In this document: positions 1-8,136 of the stretch, piece after piece | Layout: each line of letters begins with the position of its first letter | Numbering within the stretch: the first letter of the stretch is position 1 | Notes under the pieces: model-generated | The model's database searches: none | What the model was told of the DNA's origin: nothing | The model's input: the letters and a program-made list of their open reading frames with translations, nothing else | Assembly: GCA_022827045.1 (NCBI GenBank) | Contig: JAJDTQ010000070.1 | Coordinates: 1 to 21,246, forward strand | Length of the DNA: 21,246 bases | From: Candidatus Binatia bacterium | GTDB lineage: Bacteria; Desulfobacterota_B; Binatia; UBA9968; JAJDTQ01 | Reading direction: 5' to 3' | Made by a program: the position numbers and the translations under genes

Positions 1-1
1 C

Positions 2-139
2 CTATGAGAAGCGGCGCATCGATCGCACCTTCGCCAACCTGAACCGGAAGGCCCGGACTCTCGGCTACCGGCTTGTCCAGGCCGCCGTCAACGAAGAAGT
101 ACCCAACGGCGCACCGGCAGCGGCTTAGTTACTCAAGAG
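2..139. repeat. Left copy of window-terminal inverted repeat
   Basis: Bases 2-139 are the exact reverse complement of 21109-21246 as far as I can read by eye. The shared block covers the transposase 3' end, its TAG stop and about 11 bases beyond, ending at the near-palindrome CTCAAGAG. After that the two flanks differ. This is either the inner edge of two insertion-sequence copies facing inward, or a contig that ends in a repeat at both sides. Confidence 0.85.
3..128 (+). mobile_element. Transposase C-terminus (partial, insertion sequence)
   Basis: The first 126 bases read as an open frame running in from outside the window and ending at a TAG stop, giving a basic 41-residue tail that begins YEKRRIDRTFANLNRKA and ends in an alanine-rich stretch. 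The same sequence recurs exactly, inverted, at the right end of the window, which is what marks it as a multicopy element rather than a host gene. A basic helical tail like this is common at the end of insertion-sequence transposases, but I cannot assign the family from so little sequence, and no catalytic residues are visible. Calling it a transposase is inference from repetition and composition. Confidence 0.5.
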
Positions 140-309
140 AATCTTCGCTGCCAGACCTGCGCTCGCACCGCCACGGCTACCTTTCTGCATGGACGCCCTG
201 AAACCGCCAGTGATCCACGACTTCGGCCCTGTATGCTCTGACCTCTCTCTCCCGCTCAAGCGCCGCTCGGGCTAACCCGTTGATATTACGCGTCTTTCAT
301 CCCCCGATC
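140..309. other. Short flank with no recognisable gene
   Basis: Between the transposase end and the diverged repeat I see no open frame with protein-like composition, no RNA gene and no clear terminator. The stretch near 240-270 contains a GCGGCG-CTTGAGCGG motif on the minus strand. It resembles GCGGCG-TTTGAGCG in the 11861 and 20381 repeats, so this flank may be a far-diverged continuation of that repeat. Confidence 0.35.
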
Positions 310-570
310 GTCTATGCTTCGCCATACGGTTCCGTCTCTACGGCGGAGCCGTTATTCTTCCACACCTGCCGCACCATGGTGCCTGACGTGCCGTGTCTGC
401 GCCCGGGTGCGCAGTCCGAGCCCCCTCGGACCCGCTCGTACCATGGAAAAGGTGTATGCTCTTTGTAGGACGGGCGTGTACCGAGCGTGTTACAGCCCAA
501 ACACATCCCTGTGATTTCAAGCACTTGGCGGACTCCAACCTGCGACGCAAAAAGCGACACACGGCCATTC
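310..570 (-). repeat. Diverged inverted repeat, left copy
   Basis: The reverse complement of this segment aligns with 20128-20390. The best-conserved part is 505-565, which on the minus strand reads a GTCGCTTT-TGCG-TGCAG-TTGGAG-CCGCCAAG-CTTGAAATCAC-GGGATGTGTTTGG pattern shared with 20139-20201. A second conserved part reads CAGGCACCA-GGTGCGGCAGGTGTG. Short open frames exist in both copies and share a few residues after MA--RFLR, but they diverge quickly, so the conservation looks like DNA rather than protein. It is most likely a non-coding flank duplicated along with nearby genes. Confidence 0.65.
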
Positions 571-849
571 ACTTGGGGAAAGTCCTGAAGCTCGTATCCT
601 ACGGCCGGTTCGGGCGGGGCCGCCCACTGGCTGACCGGGAGCGCCTTTTCCAAGACAGCCCCGGCGTGACAAGGATGCTCGGACGACGCCACGTTTCGGT
701 CATGCCTGCGCCCGGCATTGAACACCCCCGCGTCAGCGCCCTCATGCGCAGGAGTGCGGAGAATCCGCTGCCGGGATCACGGTTCCCTGGGAACCCAAAC
801 GTACAGACGAACGACAGGCTGCGCACGGGCATGAACAGCGGCGAGACGG
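571..849. other. Region without recognised gene
   Basis: This stretch lies between the inverted repeat and the relaxase-tail repeat. Open frames run through it on both strands, as expected for GC-rich DNA, but none has a ribosome-binding site, a family motif or plausible composition. A minus-strand frame entering the left repeat contains EKALPVSQWAAPPEP, which might be the decayed end of a gene, but I cannot name it. Confidence 0.35.
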
Positions 850-1110
850 ACGGCCCGGTAGCGGGAGGGGCGATGGTAGAATCCCCCGGCCCGCTCCGGT
901 GGCGACGCCGGGGTTCCCGGATCGAATCGGCAATGGGTTTTCGCTCGCCGGCGACGGCCTCGAGGTCGGCCGCAAGAAGGGAAGTGTCTACGTTTCGAGG
1001 TCCAAGTCGAAGGGCTGTTCGTCCGGATCGCGCGTCTTTTCCTGTACGGGATCCCATACCGGCCTGCTCAAGCGACGGTACTTGCAGCCGATGTCGCGCT
1101 ATCCGTCATG
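850..1110 (-). repeat. Direct repeat of relaxase 3' end and downstream flank, copy 1
   Basis: This segment aligns in the same orientation with about 3120-3400. Shared stretches include CCGCTCCGGTG, TCGCCGGCGACGGCCTC followed by GGTCGGCCG, TTTCGAGGTCCA, and TTTCCTGTACGGG. Copy 2 contains the last codons and downstream flank of the intact relaxase gene, so copy 1 is the matching end of a second, otherwise missing relaxase gene. Confidence 0.75.
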
Positions 1111-1115
1111 CCCGA
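988..1115 (-). pseudogene. Remnant of a second MobF relaxase, C-terminal tail only
   Basis: On the minus strand the final codons read DPVQEKTRDPDEQPFDLDLE-T and a TAG stop at 988-990. The intact relaxase nearby ends EPVQETTLDPEEKLLDMDLE-M and stop. The match continues upstream as DNA to roughly 1115, but an in-frame TGA and small length differences break the frame, and no helicase or relaxase motifs remain. Beyond about 1120 the sequence becomes the CoiA-like pseudogene. This is therefore the last scrap of a former relaxase gene, left by recombination or by insertion of the coiA-DUF2726 segment upstream of its tail. The tail is acidic and low in complexity, but the shared downstream flank makes chance similarity unlikely. 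Confidence 0.65.
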
Positions 1116-1126
1116 AGTTTCCGTTG

Positions 1127-2162
1127 TTACCCCATCGAATAAACGCCCCATCCCTCCAATTCTTCTTCGTGTTGCCGGATCGCGCGGTGCCAGCTCTCGT
1201 CTATCCGGGTTTGGGACTCGCAGACCGTCTTCTCATACTAGGCGTGGTGTTCGAAAATTCGCCCATTAGTACATCGCAGTGGGCACAACCGTTGCTCAGG
1301 TAAGATCTTTTCTGCGTCTTGCTGTATCGACGCTTGATGCCGCCAATACCAAGACCGTCGAGAATTAGGCCGCGGATCCTCTCGAACAGATCAGGATGCG
1401 CGTCCAGATCGGGCACGGTAAAGCGATACTTGTCAGGTCCGACATCGACCGCTATCCCGGTGACGATCTGGGTCTCGGCGCGACAGGACCAGCAGAGCAA
1501 CGGGCCGGCCTGGACCGACACGGCCGCGTCGCACCCAAGGGGCAGCCCGAAGCGAAACCGTTTGTTGAATGCCGCGTCGAAGAATTCCTCCACTGGCAAG
1601 CTTTGCTCTCCCGTTGCCGTCGGAATGACGGCAACGAAGCCTTTGTCGGGATTGCCGCCGACGAGCACCGCGGGCACGTCGCGGGACACCGGAAAGCCTC
1701 CGTGGCGAAGGAGCCACAGACCCCGGACCCATGATTCCGCGTACCGCGCCTGTCGGCGGAATGTCTCCTTGTTCGTCTGGGACGACCATTGAATCTCCAC
1801 CGCCACTGTGAGCTTGCCTTTCCGCGCGAGCACATCGGCCTTCCACCGCTCGCCCTCGCCGGTTTCTCCGGCAACCTCGGTCTCCGCATCCCAACCGTGC
1901 TTCCGGCAGCCTCTACGGCAGTCCGTTTCAACCGCAGATGGGCCTCCGTCTCCGGAGCGGTCGAGCACTCGCCAACGCTCTTGTGGGCGAAGAACGGCGA
2001 GCCGCGCCGGGATTTCTTGAGCGTCACTTGCGCATCGCAGCACGTCATCTTCAGGTAGCGGGTCTTCCTGTTCTCAAGCTCCAGCGCGCGCCACTCGCCG
2101 GGCGACAGGTCGAACGCAAGAATACTGCGGTTGGCGGAGGGGTCAAGACATCTGAGAGGCAT
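1127..2162 (-). pseudogene. CoiA-like competence nuclease-domain protein, frameshifted
   Basis: The N-terminal frame from the ATG at 2162 starts MPLRCLDP and includes the family-like segments CCDAQVTLKKSRRG and FFAHK, then a TAPETEAHLRLKR helix. It then runs out of frame at about 1905, where one G is missing (GCCGG for the expected GCCCGG on the minus strand). The next frame continues RKHGWDAETEV, WKADVLARKG, VAVEIQWSSQT and a CWSC zinc-ribbon-like motif to SNGCAHCD. A second one-base loss in the A-run at 1254-1257 and a TAG at 1238-1240 (in place of Trp) precede a further conserved-looking stretch, ESQTRIDESWHRAIRQHEEE, ending at a TAA at 1127. The D...ExQ pattern fits the PD-(D/E)xK-like nuclease domain of CoiA proteins, which aid DNA uptake in Gram-positives; its role in mobile islands is unclear. 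The start could instead be an ATG at 2255, which would overlap the upstream gene. As written, no functional protein is expected. Confidence 0.8.
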
Positions 2163-2232
2163 CTCGGCTATCGGCCCTTTCGGCTGTCGCGGGCTTTCAA
2201 CCGACGGGACGGCGAGCATCCGGGAGGCGCAG

Positions 2233-2913
2233 TCAGGCGGAACTGCGCCTTTCATCCGGGCGCAACGCCGAGCGAATTTGGTTCTCCACGACCGTTCTGT
2301 CGTACTCCGCCGGAATCTCCAGGAACGGCACCCTGGCCTTCCTGATGGCTTCCCGTTTCACGGCATCGCGCATGAACGCCCTGTTCTGGTAGTGGCCATG
2401 CCCCTGGTATTCCACCGCCAAAGCGGGCATGCCGGTGCGGTCGATGACCAGGAAGTCCAGGCGTTTGCTGTTGATTGAGCGAAAGGCAAGGTCGCGCGCT
2501 TCTGCCGACCCGGATGCGGAACTGTTGACAGGGGCGATCACCTCGCCTAGGCTGGTTTGCGCCATGACGCGATAGCCGCCTCCCATTTCGTGGGTAAGCC
2601 TCTCAAGAACCTGCAGAATGCCGTATTCGGACTTGTTCAGGAGACGTCGCGGCTCGAAATCCACTCTGGAAATGAACTCCATTTGTGCAGTCGGATCGCC
2701 AAGACGGGAGGCGTCCGACTTCGGTGCTTCCCTCGGCCACCTTCCCATTCTTCCCGAATATTCCCAGCCGCGCCGCCGCCTTCGACGAGGCCGCCGCCTG
2801 GCGACTTCTCCCAGAATCGACAGACCCAAAGCGACGAGAATCACCCACCACCAGGTTGCGAGCAATTCACCTGCTGCTCCTGTCATGATGTCGTTCAAGC
2901 CTACGCTGTTCAT
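2233..2913 (-). CDS. DUF2726 domain membrane protein
   Basis: This 226-residue protein has one hydrophobic segment at about residues 16-35 (LLATWWWVILVALGLSILGE), then a strongly basic stretch (RRRPRRRRRR) that would stay in the cytoplasm, and a C-terminal domain from about 89 to 215. That domain resembles DUF2726: LLNKSEYGILQVLERL, RVMAQTSLGEVI, then RLDFLVID, ALAVEYQGHGH and KREAIRKARVPFLEIP. The D-x(n)-E-x-Q pattern in the core is reminiscent of PD-(D/E)xK nuclease folds, to which I believe this family is related. The ATG at 2913 is preferred over the longer frame from 3018 because GGGGAG lies eight bases upstream and the membrane segment follows directly. The gene sits just upstream of the coiA-like gene on the same strand, suggesting one transcript. 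Its biochemical activity is unknown. Confidence 0.75.
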   Translation of the reverse strand: MNSVGLNDIMTGAAGELLATWWWVILVALGLSILGEVARRRPRRRRRRGWEYSGRMGRWPREAPKSDASRLGDPTAQMEFISRVDFEPRRLLNKSEYGILQVLERLTHEMGGGYRVMAQTSLGEVIAPVNSSASGSAEARDLAFRSINSKRLDFLVIDRTGMPALAVEYQGHGHYQNRAFMRDAVKREAIRKARVPFLEIPAEYDRTVVENQIRSALRPDERRSSA

Positions 2914-3264
2914 TCTGCATCTCCCCGCTTCAACCAACGCGAGTGCCAGCGTTTCCGAACGAAACAGGACCCGAGCGGTCGCCCGTCGTTGTCTCAGCCA
3001 AATCCGGTTTCGTAGCACATCACTCGGGCTTGAGGCGAACTGGGCTCAGCAATGTTCGTGGATGGAGGTCACCCAGCATCTGGCCGCGGCGGATGTCAGC
3101 CGGAGTCCGGAGGGATCTCGTGGCGGGGCCGGAGAGCCCGGGAGCGGGGCGGTGGAATCCATCCGCCCGCTCCGGTGACGATACCGGGGTTTGCCGGATC
3201 GATCCGGCGATGGGTTTCTCTCGCCGGCGACGGCCTCAGGGTCGGCCGAAAGGAGGGAGGGTGT
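2914..3264. other. Intergenic region downstream of relaxase gene
   Basis: These 351 bases lie between the relaxase stop and the DUF2726 start, both on the minus strand. From about 3120 on, the sequence is the second copy of the relaxase-end repeat. It contains a perfect 16-base palindrome (3193-3208). I see no gene here; the longer plus-strand frames are shadows of the relaxase or the DUF2726 gene. Confidence 0.6.
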
Positions 3265-3400
3265 CTACATTTCGAGGTCCATGTCGAGCAGCTTTTCTTC
3301 CGGATCGAGCGTCGTTTCCTGTACGGGTTCGCGTTCCGGCTCACGCGACCGGTCCTCCTCGGGTTCGGTTTCCCGATCCGTGTCCCAGGATTCGAGACCG
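3120..3400 (-). repeat. Direct repeat of relaxase 3' end and downstream flank, copy 2
   Basis: This is the partner of 850-1110. It contains the stop codon and last 40 or so codons of the intact relaxase plus about 145 bases of downstream flank. Similarity is patchy but collinear throughout, with small indels, which suggests an old duplication. Confidence 0.75.
3193..3208. repeat. Perfect 16-bp palindrome
   Basis: GCCGGATCGATCCGGC is self-complementary and lies 57 bases beyond the relaxase stop. The other repeat copy (around 913-928) carries a disrupted version. It could act as a weak terminator stem or a protein-binding site; there is no following T-run, so an intrinsic terminator is not supported. 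Confidence 0.4.
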
Positions 3401-6318
3401 TCCGCATCCCGTCCGGCGCTCCGTTCCGGAGATTTCAGATCGTCCTCCCAGTCGAGTTCATGCAACGGTTGATGCCCGCCCCCGTGCCCCGAGTCCGGCT
3501 GAAGCTCAGGTTCGTACTCGCGTTCCATGCGATCCGTGTGACCCGCGTCCCGCTCTTCGGGCGGTTCGAGGCCCATCTCTGCCTCGTGCGCGGCCTCCCT
3601 GGCGACTCCATCCAGCGCCGAGATCCGCTCTCCGGTCGCTCGCTCCAGCTGTTCGGAGAGCTTCCTGGCATCGTCGGTGACCAGCTCGGCATGGTCTCGA
3701 GCCCGGCTGATGGCCACGTAGAAGGCTCTCTGGTTGGTCAGATTCGGATTGCCGGCGGGCATTGCAGCCACGATATGGTCCACCGTCCTGCCCTGAAAAG
3801 AGTGAACCGTGGCCGCCCAAGCCCTGTCCATGTGCCGGAGTTGCGGATCGTCTTCGTCCAGTCCGGCTTCCTTTCCGTTCTCCAGCCGGAACCGGACTCC
3901 CTCCTTTTCGATGGACTCCACCATCGCCGCCTCCCCGTTCACGAGTTCCGAGCCCGGATCGTTGCGCGTCCACCGGACCCGGTCGCCCGCCCGAAGCTCC
4001 ATCTCCTCGCTCCTGTAGACCTCGACGCCGCCCTTGGCGGCGGCAATTTGGTACGGCCGCCAGGCCACGAGATCTCCTCCACCGCCGGCCAGCCATAACG
4101 TGTTGCGGTCGTAGTCGACGCGCACCACATCCCGCTCGTCTCCCTTCTCCACCCCGAGCGTCTTGTACTGCCGGTTGAAAATCACCGTGTCTCCCGCCGA
4201 GTAGTTGGAGGCCCGGGCCATCTCCGCCCGGGTCAGGCCCGTCGACACGAGCTTCTTGCCTTGGCGGGCGGGTCCTGAAACCACCCCGTCTGCGACCAGA
4301 CTCTCGCGGATTCTCGTGTTGATCTCGTCCCGTAGCGCCCTCGTGGGTGCAATCACTCCTGCCCTCGTGCGTTGTTCGGGAGACAGTTTCAGCCACCGTT
4401 CGGCGGCTTCGAGGCCGAGTTGTTCCCTATCCACCTGCACAACCTGATCGCCGAGTTTGTCGAATGCGGTCTTCACCTCGCCGGCCAAGCCCGCCCGCAC
4501 CGCTTCCTTGAGCTCCATGTCGCGCTGGCGGAGGATCTCGTCCATTACCGCGGTCTGCATCCCCGCGCGCCTGAGTTGCTCGAAGGGCTTGCCCGCTTCC
4601 ACCGCTCCGAGCTGCCTCTCGTCTCCGACCAGCACCACCCGTGGGACCCGGAGCGTGGTTGCGGCCCTGAGGAGACCCCTCATCTGCTCGCTCGATGCGA
4701 GCGAGCTCTCGTCCACCACCAGGACCGTCTTCGAGAACGAGGCGCGCAACTGGCGAAGACCCTTCACCGTGCCCCGGCCTTCTATGACTCCCGCATTGCG
4801 GGCGAGGAACCGTTGCAGAGTCTCCGACCCGATCCCGGATTCCCGCTCAAGGGTGCGCGCGGCCGAGGCCGAAGGCGCAAGCCCCACCGTCCGGTAGTCC
4901 CGGCTCTCCGCCAGCGTCCGCAGGCGCTTCAGCATCGTCGTCTTGCCCGTTCCCGCATAGCCCTGCACTCCCACCACACGGTCTTTCGATGCCAGCACCA
5001 TCTTGACCGCTTCCTTCTGGCCCTCGTTGAGACGCCCTCCGTGGAGTTTGGTCTCCGCGATCCAGCCCCGCATGATGGGTTTCCCCGATCCCTGGCCGGC
5101 GTGCATCAGCGCGATGGCCTCGGACTCCCTCGCCATTGCCGCGTCCGTGGTCCAGTGCCTGCCGTGGTCGAGACCCCTGGCGGCGTGCAGTCCGCCCTCC
5201 CGTTCGAGCTCCGAGACGGCGCGCTCCGCCGCCTCCACCCTGACCGCGCCCGGCTCCCGGGAGAGCGCGGCCGCCAGAAGATCCCCGTGGCCGAACACCG
5301 ACTGGCGTTCGGATAGGTGCTCCACCGCCCAGCTTGCCGCCTCCGCGGCGGGCTGTCCCCGGTCCGTGAACAGGTCCGGTATGGGGAGTTCCCGCTCGGC
5401 CCGCATTGCCTTCGCCCGCACCGTGTCTGGCAAAAACCCCAGATCCGCCGCTTGGCGCTCCCAGGACCGGCGCAGCTCGCCCCGTTCCACGTCGCGCTTC
5501 CCAGCCCGCGTCATCAGCGTGGCCCGGGCCGCCATGTGCGGGTTGTCTCCCGTCCTGCCCAAGCCATGCTCCCTCATTGCAGCCTCTATCTCCGACCGCC
5601 GGGTGGAAAACTCCTCGATCACTTCCCGCGATACCCCCGCGATCTCGAACCGCCCGTCCGGGTGCGTCTTCTCTATCCCGTACCCGAGATCCTGAAGCCC
5701 TTGCGCCAGCTCCGCCCGGTAGATGGCTCCGATCGTCATCTTGCCCCTGAAGAGCCCGTCATCCACCATCGTGCGCCACTTCTGATCCTCGCCCTGCACC
5801 ATGTTGGCGATGACGGCGTGAGTGTGGAGTTGAGGGTCGAGGTTGCGGGAGGTGTCGTGGCGGAAGGTCGCGGCCACCATCTTCTGGCCGCCGGCCCGGA
5901 CCATTGCGCCCGTCGCCCGATCCTGCATCCGGGTCTCGACGGCGTTCTTCTCGATCCACGCCAGCGTTCGGCCGACCGCCCTGTCGTGGGCGTCCACGAT
6001 CCGCTCGTCGCCGCCCACCATCGCCATGAGCGACACCGACTTGGGCGCGGACAGCGTCACGTCCCGGCCCGGACGGTGCTGGATGTTGCCGTCGAGATCC
6101 TTGCGGCCAAGCTGGCGTCCGCCGGGAACCTTACCTTCAAGGACGGCCCGGAACGCATCGGAGTCGACCGGGCCTGAGAGCCCCAGTTCCTCCGCGCCCC
6201 GGCCCGCCCAGGCGCTCGCTTCCTTGTGCGCCGGGTCGTCCCTTGAGTAATACCCATCCCGCTCGAAGTAGCTCGCCCCTTGCGACGGAGAGGCGATCTT
6301 GCCGATGGAGGCTACCAT
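3265..6318 (-). CDS. MobF-family conjugative relaxase-helicase (TrwC/TraI-like)
   Basis: This 1017-residue protein would nick plasmid or element DNA at an origin of transfer, stay attached to the 5' end through a tyrosine, and unwind the strand for transfer. The N-terminal relaxase domain (about 1-300) has candidate catalytic tyrosines at Y17 and Y23/Y24 (ASYFERDGYYSR), GRGAEELGLSG, and the metal-binding triad HDTSRNLDPQLHTH with H154, H165 and H167. The helicase part has a Walker A motif GYAGTGKT at 453-460, Walker B VVDES at 534-538, and late motifs TVHSFQGRTVDH and FYVAISRARDHAEL. The last roughly 90 residues are acidic and low in complexity. The ATG at 6318 follows GGGAGG with an eight-base gap. 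Length and domain order match full-length family members, and I see no frameshift. The coupling ATPase and small DNA-binding accessory protein that usually neighbour trwC are absent from this window, so transfer would need genes elsewhere. Confidence 0.93.
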   Translation of the reverse strand: MVASIGKIASPSQGASYFERDGYYSRDDPAHKEASAWAGRGAEELGLSGPVDSDAFRAVLEGKVPGGRQLGRKDLDGNIQHRPGRDVTLSAPKSVSLMAMVGGDERIVDAHDRAVGRTLAWIEKNAVETRMQDRATGAMVRAGGQKMVAATFRHDTSRNLDPQLHTHAVIANMVQGEDQKWRTMVDDGLFRGKMTIGAIYRAELAQGLQDLGYGIEKTHPDGRFEIAGVSREVIEEFSTRRSEIEAAMREHGLGRTGDNPHMAARATLMTRAGKRDVERGELRRSWERQAADLGFLPDTVRAKAMRAERELPIPDLFTDRGQPAAEAASWAVEHLSERQSVFGHGDLLAAALSREPGAVRVEAAERAVSELEREGGLHAARGLDHGRHWTTDAAMARESEAIALMHAGQGSGKPIMRGWIAETKLHGGRLNEGQKEAVKMVLASKDRVVGVQGYAGTGKTTMLKRLRTLAESRDYRTVGLAPSASAARTLERESGIGSETLQRFLARNAGVIEGRGTVKGLRQLRASFSKTVLVVDESSLASSEQMRGLLRAATTLRVPRVVLVGDERQLGAVEAGKPFEQLRRAGMQTAVMDEILRQRDMELKEAVRAGLAGEVKTAFDKLGDQVVQVDREQLGLEAAERWLKLSPEQRTRAGVIAPTRALRDEINTRIRESLVADGVVSGPARQGKKLVSTGLTRAEMARASNYSAGDTVIFNRQYKTLGVEKGDERDVVRVDYDRNTLWLAGGGGDLVAWRPYQIAAAKGGVEVYRSEEMELRAGDRVRWTRNDPGSELVNGEAAMVESIEKEGVRFRLENGKEAGLDEDDPQLRHMDRAWAATVHSFQGRTVDHIVAAMPAGNPNLTNQRAFYVAISRARDHAELVTDDARKLSEQLERATGERISALDGVAREAAHEAEMGLEPPEERDAGHTDRMEREYEPELQPDSGHGGGHQPLHELDWEDDLKSPERSAGRDADGLESWDTDRETEPEEDRSREPEREPVQETTLDPEEKLLDMDLEM

Positions 6319-6521
6319 CGCCGATGCCTCCCGCCGGGCGTCTGTTCACACGAATCTTGCGTGTCCATGAAGCCCGGATACGCGCTTTACGAACCGGGGA
6401 CAAGGGGTGAAGACTTCGCGTCATCGGCGTGGCGGTGAATGGCGTCGATTGTCTGAAAAACTGAAAAACCGCCCGACGCGGTGCCGAGCTCGTCGAGTCC
6501 ATGGGAGACTGCGATCAACAC
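6319..6521. other. Gap between relaxase and HEPN genes
   Basis: About 200 bases upstream of the relaxase gene and just past the 3' end of the HEPN gene. It holds a short tandem, CTGAAAAA CTGAAAAA (about 6449-6464), in an AT-richer patch. Origins of transfer often lie near the relaxase gene, so this is the most natural place in the window to look for one, but I cannot identify a nick site. Confidence 0.3.
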
Positions 6522-7883
6522 TCAACGGGTTTGCATGTCCGACCGCGAAAACAGTCGCGGGTCATTCGCTTGCTGGTGCTCGGCCGCCCATTCCAGACAG
6601 CTTATCAAGCACCCCCGTGCCAGTTCCTCTGAAAGATTTCTGGTATCAGTCCAATCATGGCCCAATCGATCATTGGCCCCGTGAACGGTTGGGTTACGCC
6701 CCTCCCCATAGAATCGCTCCACGTCCTCTTGAAGCTTGTCTTCATCTACAACTGACAAACGGGCCTTCACCAAGTCACGAATACCGTTGCGCCCTTTCCC
6801 CCTGCGCCCTTTTCCGCAGGCCAGAGCTTCCAACGACGAACAAAATTTAACGATCGCCATCGAATCGACAACTTCCCTGCATCCCTCATGGAACCACAGC
6901 AACGCCTGAAACAGAGCGTTCATCATCTTCGGTCGCGTAACCTCTTTTGGGCCATGCGTCACGTACCGAACCGTATCGCCGGCAGTACCGAACAACTTGC
7001 CCAGGTCGGATCGCAAGCTACGCCAGTCCTCCGCCTTCAGCCGTCCTTCTCCCCCCGGAGGATACGACGGTAAGTTTCCCCGACGGAAGCGTCCGCCCGT
7101 TGACGAAACCACGTACTGGCGATCATGTGGTTGCCGATCATACGTGAGGTTCATGAACTTCAACGCCGACGATGGCCGACGCCATGCAAGGGCTAGCGTT
7201 ACCATGGCGAGCCGGGCCGCAATCAAGGCCTTCTGCAGTCCCGCTTCTTCTCCCATAGGTCCAACCACAACACTGCAAACGAAGTGGCTCTCTCCTATAG
7301 TGTCGAGAACGGCCGACTCGCGCCTCGCATCCTCAGATGCCCTTCTCTTGCGAAGGTGCTTTCCCTCCCACGCTCTTTCGACACGTGACCGCATTACGTC
7401 AGATGCACAACCGCTACCGTGCATTCTCGCAAGCCATGCGCGTCTTGGCTCAAAGCGTACGGTTCCAATGCAGAGCGGTTCCAGGTCGGGAATCCTGGAC
7501 AAATGACAACCGAAAGCATACTCGCGCGGTTGAATCTCACGAATCCGGTCCTCAATCGTCTCCCTAACGGCTTCCAGAATCGTGGTGGCGTTCTCTTCAA
7601 GCCGATTTTCTTCGTAACGGTGGGCAAGAGCGGGTCCCAATGCGCGTTTCACCAGTCGGTTCCAGTCCGAGTCTGTAAACTCGGATCTTTGCGATTCGTT
7701 CATTACGGCCTTGGAAAAGAGGGTGAGCATCCCGTCTATCTCAGGTGTGATTGCGATCTGGCCGTTGCCCACATCCAGCCAAATCGGGAGGCGATACTCT
7801 TCGTCCAAAAAGTCGTTTGGGAGACTGTCCAGCTTTTCCAGAATATCTGTGAGAAGCCGAATACAGGAGTGATTCTCGGTCAT
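6522..7883 (-). CDS. HEPN-motif protein of unknown function
   Basis: This 453-residue protein is not a family I can name over its full length. Its C-terminal 120 residues look like a HEPN-type four-helix domain: a long helix ALLWFHEGCREVVDSMAIVKFCSSLEAL, then FYGEGRNPTVHG, in which R396 and H401 form the RX4H signature of HEPN ribonucleases, then a closing helix ending CLISCLEWAAEH. The layout resembles Apea-like HEPN proteins. The first 300 residues are mixed alpha/beta with no motif I recognise. There is no signal peptide or membrane segment, so it should be cytoplasmic. The ATG at 7883 follows CGGAGAG at suitable spacing. HEPN proteins are often RNA-cleaving toxins or defence effectors; here the gene is a plausible cargo gene upstream of the relaxase on the same strand. 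No antitoxin partner is visible beside it. Confidence 0.7.
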   Translation of the reverse strand: MTENHSCIRLLTDILEKLDSLPNDFLDEEYRLPIWLDVGNGQIAITPEIDGMLTLFSKAVMNESQRSEFTDSDWNRLVKRALGPALAHRYEENRLEENATTILEAVRETIEDRIREIQPREYAFGCHLSRIPDLEPLCIGTVRFEPRRAWLARMHGSGCASDVMRSRVERAWEGKHLRKRRASEDARRESAVLDTIGESHFVCSVVVGPMGEEAGLQKALIAARLAMVTLALAWRRPSSALKFMNLTYDRQPHDRQYVVSSTGGRFRRGNLPSYPPGGEGRLKAEDWRSLRSDLGKLFGTAGDTVRYVTHGPKEVTRPKMMNALFQALLWFHEGCREVVDSMAIVKFCSSLEALACGKGRRGKGRNGIRDLVKARLSVVDEDKLQEDVERFYGEGRNPTVHGANDRLGHDWTDTRNLSEELARGCLISCLEWAAEHQQANDPRLFSRSDMQTR

Positions 7884-8136
7884 GAAGCTCTCCGTTCGAT
7901 GAACCTTTCACCTCGCCTGCCGTGTGCCGCAACGTCTTGTGGCGCGAAATTCATATCTGTGGCAATGCTATGGCAAGGCAGACCCTCTTCACAAACTCCC
8001 GTGCGGCGTGGGTATAGCGAGCGGTGGCGCGCCTGCCGGTGCTCCGGCAGCAGGGCGAGCGCTCTCGAAGCGAAACCGTGACGAAGATCGTAGATTTGCA
8101 TGTCTTCTGTTAGCGCTTCGAAGTCCTTTATGATCG
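7884..8136. other. Intergenic region, nothing recognised
   Basis: About 250 bases separate the HEPN gene from the nuclease lipoprotein gene, both on the minus strand. It should contain the HEPN promoter and any terminator of the lipoprotein gene. A GC-rich stretch at about 8029-8050 (GCGCCTGCCGGTGCTCCGGC) could form a small hairpin. I see no small gene. Confidence 0.4.

Noticed and set aside
3506..4396. Open frames in other minus-strand frames over the relaxase helicase domain
   Set aside because: They are glycine- and arginine-rich shadows of the relaxase; the relaxase frame alone contains all expected motifs.
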